A stretch of DNA of 64,000 bases from Aromatoleum tolulyticum. Lineage in GTDB: Bacteria > Pseudomonadota > Gammaproteobacteria > Burkholderiales > Rhodocyclaceae. Positions 10,536-21,829 of the stretch are shown here, piece after piece. Location: assembly GCF_900156155.1 (NCBI RefSeq), contig NZ_FTMD01000011.1:1-64000 (forward strand), in the 5' to 3' direction. Positions within the stretch are counted from its first letter, which is position 1. Each line of letters starts with the position of its first letter. The translations under genes were made by a program, and so were the position numbers. Below the pieces are notes generated by a model. It worked only from the letters and a program-made list of their open reading frames with translations, searched no databases and was not told where the DNA came from.

Positions 10536-11861
10536 GTGGCCACTCCTGCTGCCACCTTGGGAACGCCCGGTCGGTTCGGCGACCTGAAGCGCCGACTGAT
10601 GTTCCTGGTCGGTGCCCTGATCGTCTATCGGATCGGTGCGCACATCCCGGTGCCCGGAATCGACCCCAGTCGGCTGGCTGAGCTGTTCCAGTCGCAGTCC
10701 GGGGGGATTCTCGGTGTCTTCAATCTGTTCTCGGGCGGTGCGCTGTCGCGCTTCACCATCTTTGCGTTGGGGATCATGCCGTACATCTCGGCATCGATCA
10801 TCATGCAACTGATGACCGTGGCGGTGCCGTCGCTCGAAGCCCTGAAGAAGGAGGGCGAGGCCGGTCGGCGCAAGATTACGCAATATACGCGCGCCGGTAC
10901 GCTGGTTCTAGCGCTGGCTCAGTCCCTCGGCATCGCGATTGCACTCGAGGGGCAAGGGGGGCTGGTGCTGGATCCGGGTGTCACGTTCCGATTCGTGACG
11001 GTGGCGACGCTGGTGACGGGCACGATGTTCCTGATGTGGCTCGGCGAGCAGATCACCGAACGCGGCCTCGGCAATGGCATCTCGCTCATCATCTTCGCCG
11101 GTATTGCCGCGGGGTTGCCGAGTTCGATTGCGGGGCTGTTCGAGCTCGTGCGCACGGGGGCGATGCATCCCTTCACGGCGTTGCTGATCTGCGTGCTGGT
11201 TGCGCTTGTCACTGCGTTCGTGGTGTTCGTCGAGCGCGGCCAGCGCAAGATTCTGGTGAATTACGCAAAACGCCAGGTCGGCAACAAGATCTACGGTGGT
11301 CAGAGTTCGCATCTGCCGCTGAAGCTGAACATGGCGGGGGTGATTCCGCCGATCTTCGCATCGAGCATAATCCTGTTCCCGGCGACTCTGGGTCAGTGGT
11401 TCGGTTCGTCGGAGAGCATGATCTGGTTGCGGGATCTTTCGGCGAAGCTCGCGCCGGGGCAGCCTGTCTATGTGATGCTTTATGCAGTGGCGATCGTCTT
11501 CTTCTGCTTCTTCTACACTGCGCTCGTGTTCAATGCACGCGAAACCGCGGATAACCTGAAGAAGAGCGGGGCATTCGTGCCGGGTATTCGGCCGGGCGAC
11601 CAGACGGCGCGTTACATCGACAAGATCCTGACGCGTCTGACGTTGGTGGGTGCCGTGTATATCACGCTGGTGTGTCTGCTGCCGGAGTTCCTGATCCTGA
11701 AGTGGAACGTTCCGTTCTACTTCGGCGGTACGTCGCTGCTGATCATCGTGGTGGTGACGATGGACTTCATGGCGCAGGTTCAGGCTTACGTGATGTCGCA
11801 TCAGTATGAGAGCCTGCTGAAGAAGGCGAACTTCAAGGGGACGGGGCTTCCAATCCGGTAA
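10536..11861 (+). CDS. secY: Protein translocase channel subunit SecY
   Basis: Central pore of the SecYEG translocon in the inner membrane. It has 441 residues with about ten hydrophobic segments, beginning [21 protein letters not shown]. The signature [15 protein letters not shown] near the plug and the cytoplasmic loop [18 protein letters not shown] are intact. Translation probably starts at the GTG at 10536, read as MATPAATLG. It sits between rplO and infA as usual in this group. Confidence 0.97.
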   Translation: MATPAATLGTPGRFGDLKRRLMFLVGALIVYRIGAHIPVPGIDPSRLAELFQSQSGGILGVFNLFSGGALSRFTIFALGIMPYISASIIMQLMTVAVPSLEALKKEGEAGRRKITQYTRAGTLVLALAQSLGIAIALEGQGGLVLDPGVTFRFVTVATLVTGTMFLMWLGEQITERGLGNGISLIIFAGIAAGLPSSIAGLFELVRTGAMHPFTALLICVLVALVTAFVVFVERGQRKILVNYAKRQVGNKIYGGQSSHLPLKLNMAGVIPPIFASSIILFPATLGQWFGSSESMIWLRDLSAKLAPGQPVYVMLYAVAIVFFCFFYTALVFNARETADNLKKSGAFVPGIRPGDQTARYIDKILTRLTLVGAVYITLVCLLPEFLILKWNVPFYFGGTSLLIIVVVTMDFMAQVQAYVMSHQYESLLKKANFKGTGLPIR

Positions 11862-11864
11862 GTT

Positions 11865-12083
11865 ATGGCGAAGGAAGACGTCATCGAGATGCAGGGTGAG
11901 GTTACCGAGAACCTTCCCAATGCAACGTTCCGCGTCCGGCTCGAAAACGGACATATGGTCCTCGGGTACATTTCCGGGAAGATGCGCATGCACTACATCC
12001 GCATTCTTCCCGGCGACAAGGTCACCGTGCAGCTGACGCCCTATGACCTGACCAAGGCCCGAATCGTATTCCGGACCAAGTAA
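11865..12083 (+). CDS. infA: Translation initiation factor IF-1
   Basis: OB-fold factor that blocks the A site during initiation. It has 72 residues, the family standard, with [20 protein letters not shown] and the [14 protein letters not shown] core. Placement between secY and rpmJ, rather than alone as in E. coli, is common in betaproteobacteria. Confidence 0.97.
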   Translation: MAKEDVIEMQGEVTENLPNATFRVRLENGHMVLGYISGKMRMHYIRILPGDKVTVQLTPYDLTKARIVFRTK

Positions 12084-12104
12084 TCAAGAAACAGGAGCAA
12101 GGAA

Positions 12105-12218
12105 ATGAGAGTTCAGGCTTCGGTTAAGCGGCTCTGCCGCAACTGCAAGATCGTTCGCCGCAAGGGTGTCGTCCGCGTCATCTGCGCGGATCCGCGGCAC
12201 AAGCAGCGCCAGGGTTGA
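12105..12218 (+). CDS. rpmJ: 50S ribosomal protein L36
   Basis: Smallest 50S protein, 37 residues. It starts [19 protein letters not shown] and ends [11 protein letters not shown]. Cys11, Cys14, Cys27 and His32 form the zinc ribbon, so this is the zinc-binding (C+) type. AGGAG and AAGGA lie upstream. The following 53 bases before rpsM are AT-rich and contain a small AACATT/AATGTT dyad. Confidence 0.96.
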   Translation: MRVQASVKRLCRNCKIVRRKGVVRVICADPRHKQRQG

Positions 12219-12271
12219 TATTCGGGCGCTCAGGGATTAACATTTAATGTTTAGCTTTTTGGGGTAATCGA

Positions 12272-12634
12272 ATGGCCCGTATTGCTGGGGTAAACATTCC
12301 CAATCACAAGCATGCCGAGATTGCGCTGACCGCCATCTATGGAATTGGCCGTTCGCGTGCTCAGAAAATCTGTGATGCCGCCAACGTCGCGCGTTCCGTC
12401 AAGGTGAAGGATCTCACCGAGTCGGACATGGAGCGTCTGCGTGATGAGGTTGGCAGGTTTGTCGTCGAGGGCGATCTTCGCCGTGAAGTGACGATGAATA
12501 TCAAGCGCCTGATGGATTTGGGCTGCTATCGTGGTGTCCGTCATCGTCGCGGCCTTCCGCTGCGCGGTCAGAGGACCCGGACAAACGCCCGCACCCGCAA
12601 GGGACCGCGCAAGGCGATCGCCGGCAAGAAGTGA
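12272..12634 (+). CDS. rpsM: 30S ribosomal protein S13
   Basis: S13 touches the P-site tRNA and bridges to L5. It has 120 residues: [20 protein letters not shown] at the start, the helix-two-turn-helix segment, and the basic tail [17 protein letters not shown]. It is the first gene of the alpha operon. Confidence 0.98.
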   Translation: MARIAGVNIPNHKHAEIALTAIYGIGRSRAQKICDAANVARSVKVKDLTESDMERLRDEVGRFVVEGDLRREVTMNIKRLMDLGCYRGVRHRRGLPLRGQRTRTNARTRKGPRKAIAGKK

Positions 12635-12646
12635 TAAGGACTGATA

Positions 12647-13036
12647 ATGGCTAAAACTGCTGCGAAGGTTCGCAAGAAGGTTAAAAAGAACGTTGCCGAA
12701 GGTATCGCGCACGTTCACGCGAGCTTCAATAACACGATCATCACGATTACCGATCGTCAGGGCAATGCCCTGTCGTGGGCAACGTCGGGCGGCGCGGGCT
12801 TCAAGGGTTCGCGCAAGAGCACGCCGTTTGCCGCCCAGGTTGCCGCCGAAGCTGCCGGCAAGGCCGCGCAGGAATGTGGCGTCAAGAACCTGGAAGTGCG
12901 CATCAAGGGGCCCGGTCCGGGCCGCGAATCCGCTGTTCGCGCCCTGAACGCGCTGGGTATGAAGATCTCCAGCATTACCGACATCACGCCGATTCCGCAT
13001 AACGGCTGCCGTCCGCCGAAAAAGCGTCGTATCTGA
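12647..13036 (+). CDS. rpsK: 30S ribosomal protein S11
   Basis: Platform protein contacting the E-site mRNA. It has 129 residues with [20 protein letters not shown] and the signature [17 protein letters not shown]. The C-terminus [13 protein letters not shown] is typical. Confidence 0.98.
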   Translation: MAKTAAKVRKKVKKNVAEGIAHVHASFNNTIITITDRQGNALSWATSGGAGFKGSRKSTPFAAQVAAEAAGKAAQECGVKNLEVRIKGPGPGRESAVRALNALGMKISSITDITPIPHNGCRPPKKRRI

Positions 13037-13050
13037 CAAGGAGTTGAAAC

Positions 13051-13680
13051 GTGGCTCGTAATCTGGATCCCAAGTGCCGTCAGTGCCGTCGCGAAGGCGA
13101 GAAGCTGTTCCTGAAGGCCGAGAAGTGCTTCACCGACAAGTGCGCGATCGAGCGCCGCTCGTATGCTCCTGGCCAGCATGGCCAGCGTTCCGGACAGCGT
13201 CTGTCCGGCTATGGCGTTCAGCTGCGTGAAAAGCAGAAGATCCGCCGTCTGTATGGCGTCCTCGAGGCGCAGTTCCGCAAGGTGTACGCCGAGGCGGACC
13301 GCCGTCGCGGCCAGACCGGCGAGAACCTGCTGCAGCTGCTGGAAGGTCGCCTCGATTCCGTGGTCTATCGCATGGGTTTTGGCGGCTCGCGTGCCGAGGC
13401 TCGTCAGCTGGTCCGTCACAACGGCATTCTCGTGAATGGCAAGCGCGTCAACATCCCGTCGTACGTCGTGCGTCCGGGTGAGACGGTCGAGCTCACCGAG
13501 GGTGCGCGCGGCCAGCTCCGCGTCAAGGCCGCGCTCGAAGCCGCTGCCGCGCGTGGTTTCCCGGAGTGGCTGGAAGTCGACGCCAAGGCCGGCAAGGGCG
13601 TGTTCAAGGCATACCCGCAGCGTTCGGAGCTGCCGCCGACGATCAACGAAGGTCTCGTCGTCGAACTGTACTCCCGCTAA
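13051..13680 (+). CDS. rpsD: 30S ribosomal protein S4
   Basis: 16S 5'-domain primary binder and part of the mRNA entry pore. In E. coli it represses the alpha operon. It has 209 residues. Cys9, Cys12, Cys26 and Cys31 form a CX2C-X13-CX4C zinc site, so this is the zinc-containing (C+) form, unlike the E. coli protein. The S4 RNA-binding domain carries [20 protein letters not shown]. Like other members of this operon it is followed by rpoA. Confidence 0.97.
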   Translation: MARNLDPKCRQCRREGEKLFLKAEKCFTDKCAIERRSYAPGQHGQRSGQRLSGYGVQLREKQKIRRLYGVLEAQFRKVYAEADRRRGQTGENLLQLLEGRLDSVVYRMGFGGSRAEARQLVRHNGILVNGKRVNIPSYVVRPGETVELTEGARGQLRVKAALEAAAARGFPEWLEVDAKAGKGVFKAYPQRSELPPTINEGLVVELYSR

Positions 13681-13719
13681 CGGGCTCGCCTGAAGACTCA
13701 AAGATCCGAGGAACTGCTG

Positions 13720-14700
13720 ATGCAAAGCAATTCACTGCTGAAACCCCGCATCATCGACGTCCAGTCCGTGTCGCCTGTGCAGGCGCGCGTGACGATGGAG
13801 CCGTTCGAGCGTGGTTTCGGTCATACCCTGGGGAATGCGCTGCGGCGCATCCTCCTTTCCTCGCTGCCGGGCTATGCGCCGACGGAAGTCTCGATTGAGG
13901 GCGTGCTGCACGAGTACTCGACTCTGGACGGCGTGCGCGAGGACATCGTCGACCTGCTGCTGAATCTGAAGGGCGTCGTGCTGAAGCTGCATAACCGCGG
14001 TGAGGCAACGCTGCGTTTGTCGAAGTCGGGCGACGGTGTTGTTACCGCGCGCGACATCGAGGGCGGTCACGACGTCGAGATCATCAACCCCGATCATGTG
14101 ATCGCGCATCTGGCACCGGGCGGCAAGCTCGAGATGCAGATCAAGGTCGAGGAAGGCCGCGGTTACGTGCCGGGTAACGTGCGTCCGGCTGTCGGCGAGA
14201 GCAAGAGCATTGGTCACATCGTGCTGGACGCTTCGTTCAGCCCGGTGCGCCGGGTGAGCTACCTGGTCGAGAGCGCTCGTGTCGAGCAGCGTACCGACCT
14301 CGATCGCCTGGTGATCGATATCGAGACCAATGGCGCGGTCGACCCGGAAGAGGCTATTCGTTACGCCGCGCGCGTGCTGATGGATCAGCTGTCGGTGTTT
14401 GCGGATCTGGAAGGTACGGCGCCGGTCGCGGAAGTGACCGCGGCGCAGGTGATCGATCCGGTGCTGCTGCGCCCGGTCGATGACCTCGAGCTGACCGTGC
14501 GGTCGGCCAACTGCCTGAAGGCCGAGAACATCTACTACATCGGCGATCTGATCCAGCGTACGGAAACCGAGCTGCTGAAGACCCCGAACCTCGGCCGCAA
14601 GTCGCTGAACGAAATCAAGGAAGTGTTGGCCTCGCGTGGGCTTACGCTCGGCATGAAACTGGAAAACTGGCCGCCGGCCGGGCTCGAGAAGCTCGGTTGA
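13720..14700 (+). CDS. rpoA: RNA polymerase alpha subunit
   Basis: Scaffold for RNA polymerase assembly. The N-terminal domain (about 1-235) dimerises. The C-terminal domain (about 250-326) contacts UP elements and activators. It has 326 residues. The CTD segment [20 protein letters not shown] holds the DNA-contacting arginine, and [20 protein letters not shown] forms the helix-hairpin part. A linker of normal length joins the domains. Confidence 0.98.
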   Translation: MQSNSLLKPRIIDVQSVSPVQARVTMEPFERGFGHTLGNALRRILLSSLPGYAPTEVSIEGVLHEYSTLDGVREDIVDLLLNLKGVVLKLHNRGEATLRLSKSGDGVVTARDIEGGHDVEIINPDHVIAHLAPGGKLEMQIKVEEGRGYVPGNVRPAVGESKSIGHIVLDASFSPVRRVSYLVESARVEQRTDLDRLVIDIETNGAVDPEEAIRYAARVLMDQLSVFADLEGTAPVAEVTAAQVIDPVLLRPVDDLELTVRSANCLKAENIYYIGDLIQRTETELLKTPNLGRKSLNEIKEVLASRGLTLGMKLENWPPAGLEKLG

Positions 14701-14727
14701 GTCGGCGCAGTTGAGTGAGGAATAGAA

Positions 14728-15132
14728 ATGCGTCACCGCAACGGTCTTCGCAAGCTTAACCGTACCAGCGCGCATCGTCAGGCGATGTTCCGCAATATGG
14801 CCAATTCGCTGCTGCGTCACGAAGTCATCAAGACGACCCTGCCCAAGGCCAAGGAACTGCGCCGTGTGGTCGAGCCGCTGATCACCCTGGGCAAGAAGCC
14901 CAGCCTGTCGAATCGTCGCCTGGCGTTCAACCGCCTGCGCGACCGTGACATGGTCGTGAAGCTGTTCGACGAGCTGGGTCCGCGCTTCGCTGCCCGTAAC
15001 GGCGGCTACCTGCGCATCCTGAAGTTCGGTTTCCGCGACGGCGACAACGCGCCGATGGCTCTCGTCGAACTGCTGGATCGTCCGGCCGAGGGTGAAGTGG
15101 CTGCTGAAGTGCAGGAAGCAGCGGCTGCGTAA
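14728..15132 (+). CDS. rplQ: 50S ribosomal protein L17
   Basis: Last gene of the alpha operon. It has 134 residues with [20 protein letters not shown] and the usual [19 protein letters not shown] core. The acidic, alanine-rich tail ([14 protein letters not shown]) is longer than in E. coli. A strong terminator follows. Confidence 0.98.
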   Translation: MRHRNGLRKLNRTSAHRQAMFRNMANSLLRHEVIKTTLPKAKELRRVVEPLITLGKKPSLSNRRLAFNRLRDRDMVVKLFDELGPRFAARNGGYLRILKFGFRDGDNAPMALVELLDRPAEGEVAAEVQEAAAA

Positions 15133-15161
15133 GAAATCGCTTCGCGACCGCTGTGTCATCG

Positions 15162-15192
15162 AAAATGGGCCGTTCTGCGGCCCATTTTTTTT
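15162..15192 (+). terminator. Rho-independent terminator after rplQ
   Basis: AAAATGGGCCG at 15162-15172 pairs perfectly with CGGCCCATTTT at 15178-15188 around a TTCTG loop, followed by more T residues. It closes the ribosomal protein supercluster. Confidence 0.93.
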
Positions 15193-15240
15193 GTGCAGGC
15201 CGCGGCGAGTTCGAGGTTAGCCTGAGATGGAGGTGCTGCA

Positions 15241-16260
15241 TTGAGTACGGTGCTGGTAACGGGTGGCGCGGGGTACATCGGGTCGCATACCTGCGTGGCG
15301 CTGATGGAAGCAGGGCACGACGTGGTCGTGGTCGACAATCTGTGCAACAGCAAATCGGCCGCGCTAGAGCGGGTCGAGCGAATTGCGGGCAGGAAGCTGC
15401 GCGGGTTCTATCGTGCCGACGTCCGCGATGCGTCGGCGTTGAAGCGTCTGTTCGGCGAGCATCGGGTCGATGCGGTGGTCCACTTCGCGGCCCTGAAGGC
15501 CGTGGGGGAGTCGGTGGCGAAACCGCTGCCGTACTACCAGAACAATGTGGGCGGGTTGTTCGCGCTCGTTGAGGCGATGGAGGCGGCTAATGTCCGTCGG
15601 CTCGTGTTCAGTTCCTCTGCGACGGTGTATGGGGATCCGGCGACGGTGCCGATTCGCGAGGATTTTCCCACCGGGGCGACGAACCCGTATGGGCGCACGA
15701 AGCTGATGTGCGAGGAGGTGTTGCGTGATCTCGTTGCGGCCGATGCGCGCTGGCATGTCGCCTTGCTGCGCTACTTCAATCCGGTCGGGGCGCATGCCAG
15801 CGGACTGATTGGCGAGGATCCGAACGGAATCCCGAACAATCTCATGCCGTACGTGAGTCAAGTGGCGGTCGGGAAGCTGAAGGAACTGCAGGTGTTCGGC
15901 GGGGATTATCCGACTGCGGACGGAACGGGGGTCCGGGACTATATCCATGTGGTTGATCTCGCCGCCGGGCATGTTGCCGCGGTCGAGCGCATGGACGGCC
16001 ACCCGGGTGTCAGCTGCCTGAATCTCGGAACCGGACGCGGGTACAGCGTGCTCGAAGTCGCGCGAGCGTTCGAGGTGGCGTCGGCGCGCGAGGTGCCTTA
16101 CCGTATCGTGGCGCGCCGGCCGGGTGATGTCGCGGCCTGCTGGGCGGACGCGAGTCTGGCTTGCAAGGTGCTCGGGTGGACGCCGCGGTTCGATCTGGAC
16201 GCGATGTGCCGCGATGCGTGGCGGTGGCAGTCGCAGAATCCGGACGGCTATCCGGACTGA
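15241..16260 (+). CDS. galE: UDP-glucose 4-epimerase
   Basis: Interconverts UDP-glucose and UDP-galactose for surface polysaccharide synthesis, using bound NAD. It is an extended short-chain dehydrogenase of 339 residues. The NAD motif GGAGYIGS is at residues 8-15, and the catalytic SSSATVYG and YGRTK motifs are present. NPYGRTKLMCEE and NPVGAHASGLIGEDP match GalE rather than a dTDP-sugar dehydratase. The start is a TTG at 15241 with GGAGGTG upstream. No ATG gives the complete Rossmann motif. Confidence 0.93.
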   Translation: MSTVLVTGGAGYIGSHTCVALMEAGHDVVVVDNLCNSKSAALERVERIAGRKLRGFYRADVRDASALKRLFGEHRVDAVVHFAALKAVGESVAKPLPYYQNNVGGLFALVEAMEAANVRRLVFSSSATVYGDPATVPIREDFPTGATNPYGRTKLMCEEVLRDLVAADARWHVALLRYFNPVGAHASGLIGEDPNGIPNNLMPYVSQVAVGKLKELQVFGGDYPTADGTGVRDYIHVVDLAAGHVAAVERMDGHPGVSCLNLGTGRGYSVLEVARAFEVASAREVPYRIVARRPGDVAACWADASLACKVLGWTPRFDLDAMCRDAWRWQSQNPDGYPD

Positions 16261-16300
16261 CGGTTTCGGGGGCCTTTTCCGCGCGAGTGGCGCCCGCTGC

Positions 16301-16600
16301 TTACCAGGACTTGCGCAGCCGGTTGCGGTACTGGACGTCGTGGGGAAGCACCTTCTGCATCGGTTCGAGGTGCGCCGCGACGATGTCGCTGGCTTTCGCA
16401 AGGGTTTCCGGCGTGAGTTGCGGCAGTTCGCTGGTGCGCGCCGTGAGGCGCACGACCTGATCGATCGCGCGTTTGCGCTGCTGTTCCTCGGCCGCCTGAT
16501 ACACGCCTAGTCCGGCGTCGAGCAGGGTCTTGAGGATCTTTACGCGACGTTCGATGCGGTCGAGGAAGACGGCCTGTACGTCGTTCGGAACTGCGGGCAT
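16301..16600 (-). CDS. Small hypothetical protein, 99 residues
   Basis: I do not recognise a family. The protein starts MPAVPNDVQAVFLDRIERRV, is mostly helical in composition and soluble, and ends VQYRNRLRKSW. It has no cysteines, no signal peptide and no membrane segment. The reading is supported by AAGGAG six bases before the ATG and by its fit in the gap between convergent galE and uvrA. It lies just downstream of uvrA on the same strand, with 109 bases between. Confidence 0.7.
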   Translation of the reverse strand: MPAVPNDVQAVFLDRIERRVKILKTLLDAGLGVYQAAEEQQRKRAIDQVVRLTARTSELPQLTPETLAKASDIVAAHLEPMQKVLPHDVQYRNRLRKSW

Positions 16601-16709
16601 GAGCTTCTCCTTGATTTTGCGGGGGTCATTGCGGCGACCGCCGTATTGTCCGGAATACCCGTGGTGGGTTTGCTTCAAATTGTAAGCGCGATCGCCGGTG
16701 ATTTCCGCC

Positions 16710-19544
<2,835 letters not shown>

Positions 19545-19572
19545 GGGGCGGGCTGACGAAGGGTAACGTGCC

Positions 19573-19602
19573 ACTATACGAGAGAACGCCGACACAAGCC
19601 AA
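19573..19602 (-). promoter_or_regulatory. Possible sigma70 promoter for uvrA
   Basis: Reading the minus strand, TTGGCT (19602-19597) and TATAGT (19578-19573) are 18 bases apart, about 30 bases before the uvrA start. The divergent transporter gene starts at 19655. The match is fair, not strong. Confidence 0.45.
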
Positions 19603-19654
19603 ACCGGCGGGCGGCGGGTGCTAGAATCGCCGTTTTGTTCCAGCCCCGAGACCG

Positions 19655-20863
19655 ATGGCCCGACCCGAGCATGATCCGATGACCCCCGCAGAACGCCGGG
19701 CTGGCGCGAGCCTTGCCGCGATCTTCGCGCTGCGCATGCTTGGCCTGTTCCTGATCCTGCCGGTGTTCGCCGTGCACGCGCACAAGCTCCCGGGGGGGGA
19801 CAACCTGACCCTGGTGGGGCTGGCGATCGGTGCCTACGGGCTGACCCAGGCCTTCCTGCAGATGGCCTACGGCGCGGCGTCGGATCGCTTCGGGCGCAAG
19901 CCGGTGATCGTATTCGGATTGGTGGTGTTCGTGATCGGAAGCGCCGTTGCGGCGCTGGCCAGCGATATGGGGACGGTGATCGTGGGGCGTGCGCTGCAGG
20001 GCGCGGGGGCGATCTCGGCGGCGGTGACGGCGCTCGCGGCGGACCTGACGCGCGACCAGCATCGCACCAAGGTGATGGCGATGATCGGTTCGAGCATCGG
20101 ACTGGTGTTCGCACTGTCGATGGTGGCGGCACCGGTTCTGTATAATGTCATCGGCATGAGCGGGATCTTCTGGCTGACGGCGGTGCTCGCGGCTGCGGCG
20201 ATCGGAGTGGTGCTGTACGTCGTGCCGGCTGCGCCGCCGGTGCCGCGTGCGCCGACCGGGCTGTTCGGCGAGGTGTTCCGCGACGGTCAGTTGATGCGGT
20301 TGAACGTCGGCGTGTTCGTGCTGCACCTGATCCAGACGGCGATGTGGGTGATGGTGCCGGCTGCGCTGGTGAGCGGGGCGAACCTGCCGCTGCCCGAGCA
20401 CTGGAAGGTCTATCTGCCGGCCGTCCTGCTGTCGTTCGCGGTGATGGTGCCGGCGGTGATCGCGGCAGAGCGGCAAAATCGCATGAAGCTGGTGTTCGGC
20501 GCTGCGGTCGCGCTGCTGGTGGTCGTGCAGGCCGGGCTCTTCGCTTTCGGCCAGAGCGTCGTGACGCTGGGGCTGTGGCTGACGCTGTTCTTTGTCGCCT
20601 TCAACGTGCTCGAGGCGATCCTGCCGTCGTGGATCTCGAAGGTGGCGCCGGCGCACGCGAAAGGCACGGCGCTCGGGCTGTACAACACGCTGCAGTCGGC
20701 CGGGCTGTTCCTCGGCGGCATGCTGGGGGGCTGGCTGGCCGAACACTTCGGCAGCGGCGCCGTGAACCTCGTGTGCGGCGTGCTCGCCGTGATCTGGCTG
20801 CTGCTGGCAGTCTCTATGAATCCGCCCGCCCGCCGCGTGACGCCGGCGTCGGCGGCGCACTAA
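19655..20863 (+). CDS. Major facilitator superfamily transporter
   Basis: Inner-membrane secondary transporter of 402 residues with about twelve hydrophobic segments. The loop 2-3 signature [15 protein letters not shown] is the MFS motif A. The N-terminal segment [20 protein letters not shown] resembles YajR-like drug/proton antiporters, but the C-terminal YAM domain of YajR is missing. The substrate is unknown. It sits between uvrA and ssb, an arrangement I recall from related betaproteobacteria. Only 24 bases separate it from ssb, so the two may be co-transcribed. Confidence 0.85.
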   Translation: MARPEHDPMTPAERRAGASLAAIFALRMLGLFLILPVFAVHAHKLPGGDNLTLVGLAIGAYGLTQAFLQMAYGAASDRFGRKPVIVFGLVVFVIGSAVAALASDMGTVIVGRALQGAGAISAAVTALAADLTRDQHRTKVMAMIGSSIGLVFALSMVAAPVLYNVIGMSGIFWLTAVLAAAAIGVVLYVVPAAPPVPRAPTGLFGEVFRDGQLMRLNVGVFVLHLIQTAMWVMVPAALVSGANLPLPEHWKVYLPAVLLSFAVMVPAVIAAERQNRMKLVFGAAVALLVVVQAGLFAFGQSVVTLGLWLTLFFVAFNVLEAILPSWISKVAPAHAKGTALGLYNTLQSAGLFLGGMLGGWLAEHFGSGAVNLVCGVLAVIWLLLAVSMNPPARRVTPASAAH

Positions 20864-20887
20864 CCTGAAACATCCGAGGAGAACCTC

Positions 20888-21382
20888 ATGGCTTCGTTGA
20901 ACAAAGTCATCCTGATCGGCAATCTGGGCCGCGATCCGGAAACCCGCTATGCGCCGAGCGGCGACGCGATCTGCAACATCACCGTGGCGACCACCGAGAC
21001 GTGGAAGGACAAGGCGACCGGCGAGCGCAAGGAAGCGACCGAGTGGCACCGCGTGGTGTTCTTCGGCCGTCTGGCCGAGATCGCTGCGCAGTACCTGCGC
21101 AAGGGCAGCCAGATCTACGTCGAAGGGCGCCTGCAGACGCGCAAGTGGCAGGACAAGGACGGCCAGGACCGCTACACGACCGAGATCCGCGGCGACGAGA
21201 TGAAGATGCTGGGGTCGCGTCAGGGCGGCGGCGGTGGCGATGCGCCGATGGGCGGCGGCTACGACGCTCCGGCTGCGGCGCCTGCACGCCAGGCCCCGCA
21301 GCAGGCGCCGGCGCAGAAGGCGCCGAGCCAGTCGGGTGGCGGCGGCGGCTTCGGGGACTTCGACGACGACATCCCGTTCTGA
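20888..21382 (+). CDS. ssb: Single-stranded DNA-binding protein
   Basis: Coats single-stranded DNA in replication, repair and recombination. It has 164 residues: the OB fold is about residues 1-110 ([20 protein letters not shown] at the start). A Gly/Ala/Pro/Gln-rich linker follows, and the acidic tip DDDIPF that recruits partner proteins is intact. GAGGAG precedes the ATG. Confidence 0.98.
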   Translation: MASLNKVILIGNLGRDPETRYAPSGDAICNITVATTETWKDKATGERKEATEWHRVVFFGRLAEIAAQYLRKGSQIYVEGRLQTRKWQDKDGQDRYTTEIRGDEMKMLGSRQGGGGGDAPMGGGYDAPAAAPARQAPQQAPAQKAPSQSGGGGGFGDFDDDIPF

Positions 21383-21411
21383 CGAAGAAATCTTTCCTGT
21401 TGTAAACAACG

Positions 21412-21442
21412 AATGCGAAGCCCCGGTGGCTTCGCATTTTCG
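21412..21442 (+). terminator. Rho-independent terminator after ssb
   Basis: AATGCGAAGCC at 21412-21422 pairs perfectly with GGCTTCGCATT at 21428-21438 around a CCGGT loop, followed by T residues. It separates ssb from the acx region. Confidence 0.9.
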
Positions 21443-21445
21443 TTT

Positions 21446-21464
21446 GTGCCGTACGCAACGGCAC
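21446..21464. promoter_or_regulatory. Inverted repeat of unknown role in the acx upstream region
   Basis: GTGCCGT (21446-21452) and ACGGCAC (21458-21464) form a perfect 7-base dyad with a 5-base spacer. It starts just after the ssb terminator and lies about 290 bases upstream of the acxA sigma54 promoter. It could be a protein binding site, but nothing else supports this. Confidence 0.3.
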
Positions 21465-21581
21465 GTGGGGTTCCGTGCTCCGTCCGGTTGCGCGCCCTTA
21501 TTCTGGTGCCTTCCATGTCGCCCGTGCTGACATGGACGGTTTCCGCCTCTTCCCGTTTGTCCCGTTTTTTCCGGTTCGCAT

Positions 21582-21631
21582 CGTCCGGACGCCCTGAGCG
21601 GTGACCGGCGCGTCCGTTCGACTTCCGGACG
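21582..21631. promoter_or_regulatory. Candidate upstream activator sites for AcxR (acxA side)
   Basis: A perfect palindrome CGTCCGGACG lies at 21582-21591. A second dyad with the same half-sites, CGTCCG at 21611-21616 and CGGACG at 21626-21631, lies 20 bases further on. They are 120 to 170 bases upstream of the sigma54 promoter, a usual distance for enhancer-binding proteins. The identical palindrome occurs upstream of acxR at 37022-37031. Assignment to AcxR is inference. Confidence 0.45.
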
Positions 21632-21750
21632 GTCATCCATTTTCTGGTCGTACGCCCGGCGCAGCGTTTCCTGTTGCGGTGCACGAGGCGCGTGGCGCTT
21701 CTCCGCCATTCCCGGGCTCATCGGTCTGGTGCGTTGCAGCGGCCGAAATC

Positions 21751-21766
21751 TGGCACGTCCGCTGCA
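21751..21766 (+). promoter_or_regulatory. Sigma54 (-24/-12) promoter of the acx operon
   Basis: TGGCACGTCCGCTGCA matches the consensus TGGCACG-N4-TTGCA at all but one position of the two boxes. The GG (21752-21753) and GC (21764-21765) have the required 12-base register. Transcription would begin near 21777, so the acxA start must lie downstream of that. This agrees with a sigma54 activator gene (acxR) in the cluster. Confidence 0.88.
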
Positions 21767-21829
21767 ACAGGTCCTGCGGGGGCCGGCAGCATCGGCGACT
21801 CGACAATCCAGGAGATGATGGAGACAAAC

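Noticed and set aside
19545-19654. LexA operator in the uvrA upstream region
   Set aside because: No CTGT-N8-ACAG or close variant was found, so SOS control of uvrA is not supported by the sequence.
21674-21829. Longer acxA reading frame starting upstream at 21674
   Set aside because: The sigma54 promoter lies within it, so bases before about 21777 would not be in the mRNA. The 717-residue product from 21830 matches the family length.
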